From positions 1 to 37,050 of the forward strand of contig JAMPIE010000021.1 in the NCBI GenBank assembly GCA_023663135.1: DNA of 37,050 nt, written 5' to 3'. Numbering within the stretch: the first letter of the stretch is position 1; every line of letters starts with the position of its first letter. The translations under genes and the position numbers were made by a program. Source of the DNA: Alloprevotella sp. (GTDB lineage Bacteria; Bacteroidota; Bacteroidia; Bacteroidales; Muribaculaceae). Of this stretch, positions 10,701 through 19,334 are shown piece after piece. The notes under the pieces are model-generated. The model searched no databases. It was not told the DNA's origin and worked only from the letters and a program-made list of their open reading frames with translations.

Positions 10701-11865
10701 AAGCACCGGCAACTATATCCAGATACCCCAGAAGAACGAGGCCCTTGTCACCGCCGCCAACAAGCCCGAGGCCCTCACCCTTGACTTTGTCGACGACCTC
10801 AAGAACGCCTTCATCAACGTCAACGGCTGCGCCATCAACTTCAAGACAGGCAATCAGGTGATCGGCTGGGATGCAAGTGCCCATCTTAATTCACAGTGGC
10901 TTCTCACCAAGGTGTCGACTGCTCCTCTCCAGGAGGCCATCGTAAGGCTCGAGGAGAATATCGCCACAGGCCAGCAGCTTCTTGCCAAGGCCGGCACCGT
11001 CGACGGCGAGCCCCGCCAGATCACCTTCGACCCCCAGGTATCCGACGACGTGTTCTTCTCCAACGCCAAGTGCAAGTCAACCCAGCACGGCGACCAGTTC
11101 ACCTCGTTCATCGTCGTGAACGACACCACCTCCTCGACATTCTTCCACTCCGACTATTCAGGCTCTAACTCCGACGACGGCCTCGACCACTACATCGGCA
11201 TCAACCTCGGCGAGAATGAGGACGGCACCCCCGTGACCGTCACCAACTTCCACATCGGTTACACCACCCGCGGCAACGGCAACGTCTGCGCCCCCTCCGA
11301 GATCACCATCCAAGGCTCGCTCGACGGCGAGAAGTGGACTGACCTCCTGAAGGTCAAGGACGGCCTGCCCAGCGGCAATGACAAGACCTATATCACCGAG
11401 GAAATCAGGGCCAAGGAACCCGTGCGCTACGTCCGCATGATGGTCCACAAGACCCACGTCGGCCAGCAGGCCGGCGGCCATCAATATTTCATCGTGAGCG
11501 AGTTCAGGATCTACAGCGCCTTCTTCTCCGGCACACCCTCCTCTGCCTATCCCGCAGTGACCGAGGATCTGCTCCACGAGACCTTCCAGGCTCTCAAGGA
11601 TGCCCAGAAGACACGCGAGGAAGCCATCGCCGCCTCGCGCTACAAGGCCGAGAAAGTCGACGCCGCCAACCACGACCTCTATGTCGTCATTGAGAAGCTC
11701 GCCGCCGCCATGGGCGTCACCCTCGGCGTTGACGGCGTGATAGCCGACGACACCCTCCTGCCCCCCTCAATCAAGGGTATCTATGACCTCCAGGGCCGTC
11801 GCCTCCGTCAGGCAACAGCCCCCGGCATCTACATCATCGACGGCCGCAAGACCATCGTGAGATAA
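7750..11865 (+). CDS. M60-family (enhancin/mucinase-like) metallopeptidase with lectin and F5/8C domains
   Basis: The protein has 1371 residues from the ATG at 7750. An in-frame TTG at 7744 would add only two residues and is less likely. A signal peptide (hydrophobic to about residue 25, ending LRA) predicts export. Domains in order: ricin-like lectin (about 27-165), a helical linker, the M60 region (about 230-700), a second lectin-like domain (about 930-1055), a discoidin/F5-8 type C domain (about 1090-1260), and a C-terminal YDLQGRRLRQATAPGIYI tail. The zinc motif is HEFGH (H554, E555, H558) with a downstream Glu at 571, fitting the M60 signature HExxH-X(8,28)-E. Characterised M60 enzymes cleave mucin-type O-glycoproteins. 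That this one does so is inference from family and from the carbohydrate-binding domains. It has its own promoter and terminator. Confidence 0.92.
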   Translation: MKQHLLGRISLTALFALLAICGLRAADIADGKVYQIVNDRYKLAMSINGPKGNISCSSLDAKNLDQLWEVKSMGANKWALQNLTTGTWLKSSGATSSPWKLADEAGDDLTIFEFAEVTGTGTMTIRPSSQSSWGMAFAHCDAGKTVVCWDASASTSQWVFTEATITDEDKANAANRLASMNAHIANAEQYQAALSNIFADKACTTLKGTPSDADLAALPDVLKAMVKKVQSGDWSETNYNDSSIKWDSQHAKKFRVQSYEVYSRGAEICGLTGIQAYTNMNNPTGIMANSYDCLFIMVDQAPKDGSTLYYGNAPGRGMYNDWKTDTELHEGLNVVPVWGDHSMGYIYYTADTYSDGKRQHKLAEFPDIKIHIEGGLVNSFYNSIGDALYTPDKREDFNYYRDRAQHWMYDIMGRHMILHFFFDRTETDEGNGNYCDGVKQLLGPDSKLNIETAIHQWDELGITEKLVMGLMSDDDIDRANADAANGRGNWYDHLAGDDIAPSDLWEYFNNRHMGITMQGGLYMNATSWRTAYNGNTMSSILDLFNGGSIWGPAHEFGHCNQGPMKIAGTTEISNNHFSNVAVYTHVDRTIRANMIKDQVDVFNKGLTFLENGIWGTTRMYFQLWYYYHALGKNKKFYPRLYELLRKNPLQKSYYLNPRYDALHFVKMCCVAAQEDLTDYFEAWGMFVPLENYHIGDYSNFMVTLTQEDIDAVKKEIKAYGFKPNRSLLFIDERVGSKKDSWADYMAKEDAGDLGSIESFRANTQVTKPYTYLLNGTNVKMSGGEGGVGFMIYSDDNKLLGFSNSYEFPVSTACAQALLNGTARVVAMSADNKETKAESTFASLTAADQAAMLQDMIDKSAFYVENVDSTATKIGRFKVNYVARLNELREQAIDVIAKADANKYSDAYTSLANEYFDLTQNDLVNIPFIPGGTYHLTLRGLDSDYSKALSVSRNNVRAVAIDMKDTKQHWVFEPAGGNKYYIKNVSTGNYIQIPQKNEALVTAANKPEALTLDFVDDLKNAFINVNGCAINFKTGNQVIGWDASAHLNSQWLLTKVSTAPLQEAIVRLEENIATGQQLLAKAGTVDGEPRQITFDPQVSDDVFFSNAKCKSTQHGDQFTSFIVVNDTTSSTFFHSDYSGSNSDDGLDHYIGINLGENEDGTPVTVTNFHIGYTTRGNGNVCAPSEITIQGSLDGEKWTDLLKVKDGLPSGNDKTYITEEIRAKEPVRYVRMMVHKTHVGQQAGGHQYFIVSEFRIYSAFFSGTPSSAYPAVTEDLLHETFQALKDAQKTREEAIAASRYKAEKVDAANHDLYVVIEKLAAAMGVTLGVDGVIADDTLLPPSIKGIYDLQGRRLRQATAPGIYIIDGRKTIVR

Positions 11866-11904
11866 GTAGAGGCTTACCTCTTCTACGCAAGCTACGCAAA
11901 CGCC

Positions 11905-11933
11905 GGGCCCCGGAGCATCAAGCTCCGGGGCCC
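11905..11933. terminator. Bidirectional hairpin between M60 gene and metA
   Basis: Arms 11905-11916 and 11922-11933 pair perfectly over 12 bp around a 5-nt loop. The genes on either side converge, so it can end transcription from both. The T tract after it is weak (TTATT). Confidence 0.8.
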
Positions 11934-11963
11934 TTATTGCGTCGATGGTCACGGGGTCTCACC

Positions 11964-12815
11964 TCATAGCGAGGCAAGCCAGTTGGTGAAGAGCCCGCGG
12001 GCGTGGGTATGCCAGCGGTCGACTGGGGGCTGCGAGGGGTCGTCGCCGGGGTAATAGTTGGCCGGGATGTGCGGGTTCAACCCCTTGGCCAAGTCCCGAT
12101 GATATTCAAAGTCGAGCGTCATGGGCGCATACTCCGAATGGCCCAGGATGTAATGCTCCGGGGCATCGAGGGCACTCACCATGTAGATGCCGCTCACGGG
12201 GCTCTCTGCCGCTATGGATAGACGCGGGCATGCCTCCACCGCCTCGCGCCCGACTCCCGAGAAGCGGCTGTGGGGCACCATATACGGCTCCTCCAGCCCC
12301 GACAGCAACGGATGGCCATCCATGCGCGGATATTGTGGGAAAACGCCCGAGATTTTATCCTCATACATCTCCTTGGCGATGCCATAGTGGTGGTAAAGTG
12401 CGGCCAAAGCCCCCCAGCAAATGTAGATCACCGGTATGCGGCGTTCCCTGAGGCTGTCCATCAGCCCTGTGAGCTCCTCCCAGTAGTCGACAGCCTCAAA
12501 GGGTAGTTTTTCGACAGGAGCTCCGGTGACTATCACCCCGTCTAACTTCTCGCGCTCCAGCAGCTCCGTGGGAGACATGTAATGGCGAGAGAGATGCTCG
12601 GCCGGGGTGTTGCGGCTGCGGTGGGTGGCCGGAGCCACCAGAATGAGCCTCACGTCAAAGGGGGCCGGGGCAAGGAGGCGGCCAAAGTCGGCCTCTGTCA
12701 TCTCCTTGAGCGGCATGAGATTTACGAGCGCAACGTCGAGGCGACGCATAGCCGGAGAGAGGGGAGGGGAGACGAGGCCATCGATGACAAGGCCGCGTGG
12801 GAGCGTCAGTGGCAT
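11964..12815 (-). CDS. metA: Homoserine O-acyltransferase MetA, predicted acetyl-CoA type
   Basis: The 283-residue protein is a clear MetA: NLMPLKEMTEADF near residues 32-44, TGAPVEKLPFE at 97-107, ICWGALAALYHHYG at 132-145 with catalytic Cys133, and GHSEYAP at 225-231 with His226 and Glu228 of the catalytic set. It acylates homoserine in the first committed step of methionine synthesis, in the cytoplasm. The residue after GAPV is Glu102. Published work on this family ties Glu at this place to acetyl-CoA use and Gly (as in E. coli) to succinyl-CoA, so the product is probably O-acetylhomoserine despite the MetA fold. No other met gene is in the window. The gene converges with the M60 gene and diverges from the flippase gene. 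Confidence 0.95.
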   Translation of the reverse strand: MPLTLPRGLVIDGLVSPPLSPAMRRLDVALVNLMPLKEMTEADFGRLLAPAPFDVRLILVAPATHRSRNTPAEHLSRHYMSPTELLEREKLDGVIVTGAPVEKLPFEAVDYWEELTGLMDSLRERRIPVIYICWGALAALYHHYGIAKEMYEDKISGVFPQYPRMDGHPLLSGLEEPYMVPHSRFSGVGREAVEACPRLSIAAESPVSGIYMVSALDAPEHYILGHSEYAPMTLDFEYHRDLAKGLNPHIPANYYPGDDPSQPPVDRWHTHARGLFTNWLASL

Positions 12816-12847
12816 GGGGGAGGGGGAAATGGGGTGAATCAGGGGCG

Positions 12848-12855
12848 CAAAGGTA
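12848..12855 (-). promoter_or_regulatory. Possible -7 element for metA
   Basis: On the minus strand TACCTTTG matches TAnnTTTG, 33 bases upstream of the metA ATG. I found no TTTG at the expected -33 distance, so this is tentative. Confidence 0.4.
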
Positions 12856-12863
12856 GTGAAAAC

Positions 12864-12895
12864 TTTGGCAGATAGGTATATTAGCGTTACTTTTG
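12864..12895 (+). promoter_or_regulatory. Promoter of the flippase gene
   Basis: TTTG at 12864-12867 and TACTTTTG at 12888-12895 are separated by 20 bases, an exact fit to the Bacteroidetes primary-sigma consensus. The start codon is 24 bases after the -7 box. Confidence 0.75.
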
Positions 12896-12919
12896 TGGCA
12901 TTCTTAACAAAAGAGACAC

Positions 12920-14374
12920 ATGGAGACAGACAGCGACGATCATCTGAAGCAAAAGACCGCCCGGGGGCTCCTCTGGGGTGGCATAGGCTCCGGAGGCCTA
13001 CAGCTGCTAAATCTCTTCTTTGGCATCTTTCTTTCGCGTCTCCTCTCCCCCTCCGACTATGGCATCATAGGCTCCCTGACCTTCTTCTCGGCCATGGCCG
13101 GCATCTTGACCGAGAGCGGCTTCATCCCCGCCATAGCCACCCGCCGCGAGGCCACCGACCGTGACTACAACTCCGTCTTCTGGTTTAACCTCGTCATGGC
13201 CTCGGCTCTCTACCTCCTCCTCTTCCTCTGCGCCCCGGCTATAGCCGACTTTTACCACCAGCCTGAGATGACGGCGCTCTCGCGTTTCCTCTTCTTGAGC
13301 TTTCTCATCGGCGGAGTCACCACCGCCCCGGCCGCCTATTTCTTCCGCAACCTGATGGTGAAGGAGCGCACACGCATCCAGCTCATTGCCATCGTCATTT
13401 CGGGCGTAATGGGAGTGGCTTGTGCGCTCAATGGCATGGGCTACTGGGGCCTGGCTATCCAGACCGTGCTCTACTCTCTGCTCAACTCCGTGATGATATG
13501 GGTCATATGCCCCTGGCGGCCGCGATGGAGCTTCTCATGGGAGGCTCTGAAGGCCATGCTTCCGTTCAGCTTCCGTCAGCTTCTCACCTCGGTCTTTGTC
13601 CATGTCAACAACAATCTCTTTGCTCTTCTTCTGGGTCGCTTTTACGGCATGAAGACAGCCGGCTTCTACAATCAAGGGAGCAAGTGGACCACGATGGGCT
13701 ACACCACCGTCTCGGGTATGTTGAGCGGAGTGGCTCTACCGGTGTTCCGTCAGGCCACCGACAATCGCGAGCGGCTGGCACGCATCTTCCTCAAGATGGT
13801 GCGCTTCACTTGCTTTGTCTCCTTCCCCGCCCTCTTCGGACTGGCAATCACCGCCTCAGAAATCATAGAGATTACGGTGACGGCCAAGTGGCTCCCCGCC
13901 GTGCCGGTGATGCAGATACTCTGCGTGTGGGGTGCCTTTATGCCACTCTCCACCCTCTATGCCGGTCTTGTCAACAGCCTCTCGCGCCCCGCCATCTATA
14001 TGTGGACCACCATAGGCCAGGGAGCCCTGCAGCTTATAGGTCTGTGCATCACCTATCGCTTCGGCCTGCAGACGATGCTAATTGTCTACGTTTCGGTCAA
14101 TATTCTTTGGCTGCTAGTGTGGCAGCGAAGCGCCGGGCGGCTCATCGGCGTGGGGCTGTGGAGCGTAGTCAGGGCCGGTGTGCCCTACCTCTTTGTGTCG
14201 CTCGGGGTGATGGGCGTTGCGTGGGTCGCCGCCAGGCCGTTCACATACCCCGTAGTGACCCTCGCCGTGAAGATTATAGTGGCCTCCGGGCTCTACATCC
14301 TGCTCATGTGGCGGCTCAATTCAGTCGTCTTCCGCGAGAGCCTCGATTACCTGCGAGGTCGACGATATAGTTAA
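12920..14374 (+). CDS. Polysaccharide flippase, Wzx-like (MOP superfamily)
   Basis: This 484-residue, strongly hydrophobic protein has roughly a dozen membrane segments. Its N-terminal stretch (GGLQLLNLFFGIFLSRLLSP, then SDYGIIGSLTFF) is characteristic of the polysaccharide-synthesis/Wzx branch of the MOP exporters. Such proteins flip undecaprenyl-linked oligosaccharide units across the inner membrane for O-antigen, capsule or exopolysaccharide assembly. The similarity is to the WzxC/lipopolysaccharide-biosynthesis type rather than to MATE drug exporters. No glycosyltransferase cluster surrounds it, so it is a stand-alone copy and its substrate cannot be named. It starts at ATG 12920, just after a good promoter, and diverges from metA. 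Confidence 0.88.
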   Translation: METDSDDHLKQKTARGLLWGGIGSGGLQLLNLFFGIFLSRLLSPSDYGIIGSLTFFSAMAGILTESGFIPAIATRREATDRDYNSVFWFNLVMASALYLLLFLCAPAIADFYHQPEMTALSRFLFLSFLIGGVTTAPAAYFFRNLMVKERTRIQLIAIVISGVMGVACALNGMGYWGLAIQTVLYSLLNSVMIWVICPWRPRWSFSWEALKAMLPFSFRQLLTSVFVHVNNNLFALLLGRFYGMKTAGFYNQGSKWTTMGYTTVSGMLSGVALPVFRQATDNRERLARIFLKMVRFTCFVSFPALFGLAITASEIIEITVTAKWLPAVPVMQILCVWGAFMPLSTLYAGLVNSLSRPAIYMWTTIGQGALQLIGLCITYRFGLQTMLIVYVSVNILWLLVWQRSAGRLIGVGLWSVVRAGVPYLFVSLGVMGVAWVAARPFTYPVVTLAVKIIVASGLYILLMWRLNSVVFRESLDYLRGRRYS

Positions 14375-14410
14375 ATTACGTTAAAATCGGGGGTTAAGAG
14401 GGGATAGTTA

Positions 14411-14442
14411 TTTGCCTAAAAGATAGGGGTTTCCTATCTTTG
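14411..14442 (+). promoter_or_regulatory. Promoter of the InlB-repeat protein gene with overlapping dyad
   Basis: TTTG at 14411-14414 and TATCTTTG at 14435-14442 are 20 bases apart, an exact consensus fit. A perfect 9-bp inverted repeat (AAAGATAGG at 14419-14427, CCTATCTTT at 14433-14441) fills the spacer and overlaps nearly all of the -7 box. It may be an operator. As RNA it could also be a weak terminator for the flippase gene. Confidence 0.72.
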
Positions 14443-14480
14443 GACACTTATTTTGCAAATAATATACCTTATCAATCAAT

Positions 14481-17400
14481 ATGTTAGCTAACTTATTGCA
14501 TTTCAGCGTATCAAAGCGAAAAAGCTGCCTTTCGTTGGCCTCGCTTCTGTGTGCACTTATGGTGCTTTTTGCGCCACCGGCCCATGCTGCTGACGAGCAG
14601 CATACGGCCACCCTCACCTTTAACGGGTATGTGCCTGCCTCCGGCACGCCGGTCAATGGCGTAGCCATGACGCTCTCCGGCACGAGTGCCCAAAGCGGCA
14701 TCTATACCGTCTCTATCAGCCAAGCTCAGGGCGAATTAGGAAATACACTTGACAGCTCTGAGAAGGGATTGATTGTAATTGGTGGGACTACCATGACCAT
14801 CACCCTTGCGGACGGGAATACTTTTAAGGGTGTTCCTGACATAAGCTATCCTACAACTATTGATCGAGGGCTTGATGGCAAAACTTTTACTTCAACACCG
14901 GAATCCACCATTGTCAATGGTAATACCGCTACAATCTCATTTAGCGGCGGAGAAACCGAGGCATGCCTTGTGCAGTCGATTGAACTGACCTATACCGCTC
15001 CGGCCACTACCGGCGACGACGAAGGCGAGGGCGACGACAACACCGGCGGCGAGACTCCCGAACCGGAGCCCACGCTCTATCACGTGACCCTTGTTCAGCC
15101 CGCCAACGGCACACTCACTGCCAATCCTGAGATTCCCCAAGTGGGCGTTGAGGCCGGATTTAAGACTGTGATTACCGCAACACCGGCCCCTAAATATCGT
15201 CTTGACAAGATTATGGCCGGTGATGTCCAAATCAGCAATGGCGCAGATTATACCGTCAGCGGCGATGCGACCATTACCGCCACTTTTATTCAAGACTACT
15301 GGAACGTGACCGTCACCGAGCCATCGGCTGAGGAAGGTACGTTAAAAATCTCTCCCACTGTACCCACCACCGGCGACCTTGCAGGAACGCTCGCAAACGG
15401 CACTGTGATTACCATCACTGCCACTCCCAAGGCCGGATATTACACCCTTGAGGGAATCTATGTCAACGAAGAGAAGATTGAGGGAAACACTTATACAATC
15501 AATGGCAAGGATGTGACAATCTCGGCCAAGTTCACCCCGGTGGTGTTTGACCTCACCCTCTCCGGCTCCGACACCCCCGGCCTCACAACCACAGGCAAGG
15601 GCACCATTGACGTCTCTCCCGAGACCGGCATCAAGATTGGCACCAATCTCGATATAACCGTCACCCCCGAGGTGGGCTACTCCGCGAAGAGCCTCACTGT
15701 TAATGGTAAGCCCGTTCAGCTCACCGAGTCACGCGCCGCCGCTACCGCCGGCCCTGTTAAGTATGGCAAATATACTGTTGTGGCCGGCGACGTAAAGAGC
15801 GGCAAAGGCGAGCTCATCTTCGCTCCCGTCTACGAGGCTCAGACCTTTGAAGTGACCTGGGGCCAGGAAGGCACCGCCGCCGGCAACGTATCTGTTCAGG
15901 CCGATGGCAAATCTCTCACAGACAAGGCTAAGGTGGCTTATAACACCGTTCTCACCATCAATGTCACTCCCGAAGGGGGCAACAAGGTGAAGTCAATAAC
16001 CGTTAACGGCACGTACCTCACCATCGTCGAGGGTAATACCGAATATACTTACACCGTCAAGGGCGACACGAAGATAGAAGTGACGTTTGAGAAAGATACC
16101 AGGCCCATAGCGTTGGATATTATGAGACCGACCAACGGCACAATAATCGTTACTCGCGACGGAAAGGAGCTTGATTATAGCGCCAAGGTTGACTACGGCG
16201 AGACCATCACTATCACCGCCACCGCCGACGCGGAATATAAGCTTAAGTCAATCACCGTATCTCCCGATAAGGGTCCAAAGCCAGAGACCTCCGAGACGAG
16301 TCCGATGACCTACACCGTACCCGACAAGGAGAATGTCGATATTGCATCGCTTAAAATCGATGCCCTCTTTGAGCCGATTAAGAATTGCACCGTCACCTGG
16401 TCGTCTCCCTCCAAGGGTGGCACTATGAAAGTGTATGATTCCAATGATAAGCCGCTCAAGAATGTCGATAAAGTGGCGCAAGACGATGCCATCATCGTTG
16501 TGTGCAAGCCCGAAGATGAGAACTTTGTGCCTGTCCTCACCCTCAACGGCAAGGATGTGGCCACTCCCGAAAAGGGCACAGATGGCTCATACACCTACAG
16601 CATCGAGATCAAGAACCCCGCCAACAAGCTTGCCGTGACCTTTGTTGACGGTCGACAGGTGGTGACTATAGCCACCCAGACACAGAACGGCATCACCGTG
16701 ACCCTCTACTCTGACCCGGAGCGCAAGACAAAGATCAGCCAGAAGAGCAGCTCAAATCTTACTAATGCCCTCCAGCAGGATTATGAGCTGCGCGATGGTC
16801 AAGGCGTGTATGCCACCGTCACCGGAGCCACCGGCAAGACTGTCACTGTCAAGACCGGACAGAAGGGCAATGTCGACAATGAGCTTCAGGTGACTGACTA
16901 TAAGTTTGAGTTTACTGCCGTGCAAGGCCTTAATGTTGTCACCACATGGAAGACAGCCCCCACGCAATATACATTCCAATATAGCGTCGACAAAGGCTCT
17001 GAGGGTCTTGGCCAGATTATCGTGAGCGCCGGCGGCGAAAGCATCGCTACCGACCAGGCCGTGAAGCTCAATGCCGGCACTGAGGTGACTGTCTCGATAA
17101 AGCCCATCGACGGCTACCGCATCAAGACCGTCACCGGCACACCAACCAAGGATGTGACCTACTCCGAAGGCTCCTCCACCTCAAAGACCACCCGTACATT
17201 CACGTTCAAGATCAGCGGCAACGTCAATATCCGCGCTTCCTTTGAAGTGATACCCGAGGGCACCGTCACCTGGACCTTCGGCGGCAAGAAGCCCGATGCT
17301 ACCCCCGGTCTCGCCACTCAGTTTGCCGGCTTCGGCTCGCTGACTATGACCATCGACGGCGCCGATGTACTCGCCGACCCCACTGAGACCTATCGCGACG

Positions 17401-19334
17401 GCACCGAGGCCACCTATACCCTCACCGCTGCCGATGAGTATTACATCAACACACTCACCATCAACGGGGCTACTCCCGCCGACTTCAACAAGGAGCTGCG
17501 ACCCTCCTCGTTTGAGTGCACTCAGCCCATCAAGGCACTGTCCACCACCAAGCCTTACACCTCAGTCAACGCCGTCAATGCCACCTTCCTCCACCACAAG
17601 TTGACCCTCAAATACAAGATCAACTCAGAGGATGTGGTGCCCTCCGGCATTGTGACAGCTTATTATCGCACCTATAAGACAGTCAACGGCAAGACCACCT
17701 ACACCGACGCCAAGGTGGCCAACGGAGCCAACGTTGACACCAAGGCTCAGCTCGTGTTCAAGGCCAATCCCACTGCCGGTTACAAAGTGACAAGCATGAC
17801 AGTCACCCCACCTTCCGGCGAGACTCAGACAGGTAACTTTGAACTCAACACAGCGGGCAAGCCCACCGCCGTCTATGCCGTAGGGCCCATAGAAGCTCCC
17901 GGCAATAACGATGTGGAAGGCAATGTGGCCGAGTATACCATCAACCTTCAACTGGAGCTTCTCCCCGTGGCCATCACCATCAATGCCCCCACCGGCTCCA
18001 ATAGCCACGGCACTATTGAGGTGACTGATGTGACAGTCAACAAGCCTGTCGCCAGCAAGGATGAGGTGAAAGTGGGCCATGAGCTCCGCATTATCGCCAA
18101 GGCCAACACCGGCTATCAGATACAGTCAATAACCATCAACGGCAAGGCTCAGGAGCTTGAATCGCTCAACGCAGTCAATGCCACCCTCACCGGCGTGAAG
18201 GTCACCGGCCCCATGACCATTGCCGTGACATGGGAGAAGCAAAAATTCCTCGTAAGCGTAGCTCCGACCGGCTATACGCCCGGTACACCCGGCACCCCCA
18301 CCGTCGGGACCACCGGCAAATCGGAGGCCAGCTTCACCAATGGCTCAAAGACGACTGTTAATGCCAACTGCGCCACCGGTTATGAGGTCAAGGCTTGGTA
18401 TCTCAACGGCGACAAGATGACTCAGACCGTCGGGACAGGCGCAAATGCCACTGTCAAGGACATTGTCAGCCCAAGCATTTCAGTGACTGTGACCGACAAG
18501 GCTCAGAGCTACCTCGTAGAGTATAAGCTCATCGAGTATAATCAACACTATGTGAAATGGGATGTCAACAACGAGAACTGGAAAGAGGAGCCCGGAGTGA
18601 CCACCCCAACCGTATGGGGCTCCGTGGAAATGCTCTTCCCGGACAAGAACGACATTGCCAACTGGCCTACATACAGGCCCACCCCCGCCTCGCGTGCCGG
18701 TGAGCCTGCCATCGAGAAAGATGGCATCATATTCTGGCCCTATGTGGTGACTGTCAAGGCCACTCCCACCGCGACACCCGCCGGCAAGTATTACTTTGAC
18801 TACTGGTCGATAGGCGGACGCAAGGTGTCGGAAGAAACGACATATTCATATGCCGGCGACAACAACACCATAGTCACTGCCAACTTCGGTCGCTGCTGGA
18901 CCGTCCAGGAAGCCGACGAGGAGGTCTATGGCGGTAAGTTTACCATCACCCTTCTCGGCACCGACGATGCTCTGCCTCCCGTGATTACCACCGCCGGCAC
19001 TTATGTGCGCAACAATGGCAAGGTGGGGCTCAAGGCTATCCCCGACAAGGGCTACAAGTTTGCCTGCTTTGTTGTGAACGGCAAGGAATGGCAGCGTCTC
19101 AACACCGAGGCTACCGTTGACCGAACCCTCACCATCACAGAGGACACCAAGATTGGAGTGCGCTTCTATAACCCCGCCGGCATCGAGGATGTCATCGTAG
19201 GGGAAGGGAGCGCCGATGAGACCGTGCAGTGGTTTACCGTCCAGGGCCGTTACTTAGGCACAGAGCAGCCCACCGAGGCCGGTGTCTACATCCGCCGCAT
19301 TGGCGACAAGGCCACTAAGATTCTTATCAAGTAA
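14481..19334 (+). CDS. Large secreted protein with about 14 divergent InlB-B-like repeats
   Basis: The protein has 1617 residues with an N-terminal signal peptide ending PAHA (cleavage after about residue 36). Next come a beta module (about 40-172) and an acidic Gly/Glu/Pro linker (about 174-197). About 14 diverged repeats of 70-120 residues then run to about residue 1560. Each begins with a VT(V/W/F) strand, has a G-T/S-hydrophobic core, a (Y/N)-x-(V/L)-K-S-I-T-V-N-G type segment and ends near TF/SF/AF. This is the pattern of the divergent InlB B-repeat (Flg_new) group of surface proteins. The C-terminus (WFTVQGRYL...AGVYIRRIG, then a basic end) is a diverged form of the tail on the neighbouring giants. 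I see no catalytic motif. Surface display and adhesion or structural roles are inferred from the family. The stop codon abuts a palindromic element. Confidence 0.88.
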   Translation: MLANLLHFSVSKRKSCLSLASLLCALMVLFAPPAHAADEQHTATLTFNGYVPASGTPVNGVAMTLSGTSAQSGIYTVSISQAQGELGNTLDSSEKGLIVIGGTTMTITLADGNTFKGVPDISYPTTIDRGLDGKTFTSTPESTIVNGNTATISFSGGETEACLVQSIELTYTAPATTGDDEGEGDDNTGGETPEPEPTLYHVTLVQPANGTLTANPEIPQVGVEAGFKTVITATPAPKYRLDKIMAGDVQISNGADYTVSGDATITATFIQDYWNVTVTEPSAEEGTLKISPTVPTTGDLAGTLANGTVITITATPKAGYYTLEGIYVNEEKIEGNTYTINGKDVTISAKFTPVVFDLTLSGSDTPGLTTTGKGTIDVSPETGIKIGTNLDITVTPEVGYSAKSLTVNGKPVQLTESRAAATAGPVKYGKYTVVAGDVKSGKGELIFAPVYEAQTFEVTWGQEGTAAGNVSVQADGKSLTDKAKVAYNTVLTINVTPEGGNKVKSITVNGTYLTIVEGNTEYTYTVKGDTKIEVTFEKDTRPIALDIMRPTNGTIIVTRDGKELDYSAKVDYGETITITATADAEYKLKSITVSPDKGPKPETSETSPMTYTVPDKENVDIASLKIDALFEPIKNCTVTWSSPSKGGTMKVYDSNDKPLKNVDKVAQDDAIIVVCKPEDENFVPVLTLNGKDVATPEKGTDGSYTYSIEIKNPANKLAVTFVDGRQVVTIATQTQNGITVTLYSDPERKTKISQKSSSNLTNALQQDYELRDGQGVYATVTGATGKTVTVKTGQKGNVDNELQVTDYKFEFTAVQGLNVVTTWKTAPTQYTFQYSVDKGSEGLGQIIVSAGGESIATDQAVKLNAGTEVTVSIKPIDGYRIKTVTGTPTKDVTYSEGSSTSKTTRTFTFKISGNVNIRASFEVIPEGTVTWTFGGKKPDATPGLATQFAGFGSLTMTIDGADVLADPTETYRDGTEATYTLTAADEYYINTLTINGATPADFNKELRPSSFECTQPIKALSTTKPYTSVNAVNATFLHHKLTLKYKINSEDVVPSGIVTAYYRTYKTVNGKTTYTDAKVANGANVDTKAQLVFKANPTAGYKVTSMTVTPPSGETQTGNFELNTAGKPTAVYAVGPIEAPGNNDVEGNVAEYTINLQLELLPVAITINAPTGSNSHGTIEVTDVTVNKPVASKDEVKVGHELRIIAKANTGYQIQSITINGKAQELESLNAVNATLTGVKVTGPMTIAVTWEKQKFLVSVAPTGYTPGTPGTPTVGTTGKSEASFTNGSKTTVNANCATGYEVKAWYLNGDKMTQTVGTGANATVKDIVSPSISVTVTDKAQSYLVEYKLIEYNQHYVKWDVNNENWKEEPGVTTPTVWGSVEMLFPDKNDIANWPTYRPTPASRAGEPAIEKDGIIFWPYVVTVKATPTATPAGKYYFDYWSIGGRKVSEETTYSYAGDNNTIVTANFGRCWTVQEADEEVYGGKFTITLLGTDDALPPVITTAGTYVRNNGKVGLKAIPDKGYKFACFVVNGKEWQRLNTEATVDRTLTITEDTKIGVRFYNPAGIEDVIVGEGSADETVQWFTVQGRYLGTEQPTEAGVYIRRIGDKATKILIK

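Noticed and set aside
12816..12919. Possible SAM riboswitch upstream of metA
   Set aside because: The divergent gap is only 104 bases with promoters inside, and I saw no conserved riboswitch-like helices.
13420..14370. Second plus-strand frame of 316 codons within the flippase gene
   Set aside because: Arg/His/Ser-rich, while the overlapping frame has well-formed membrane segments.
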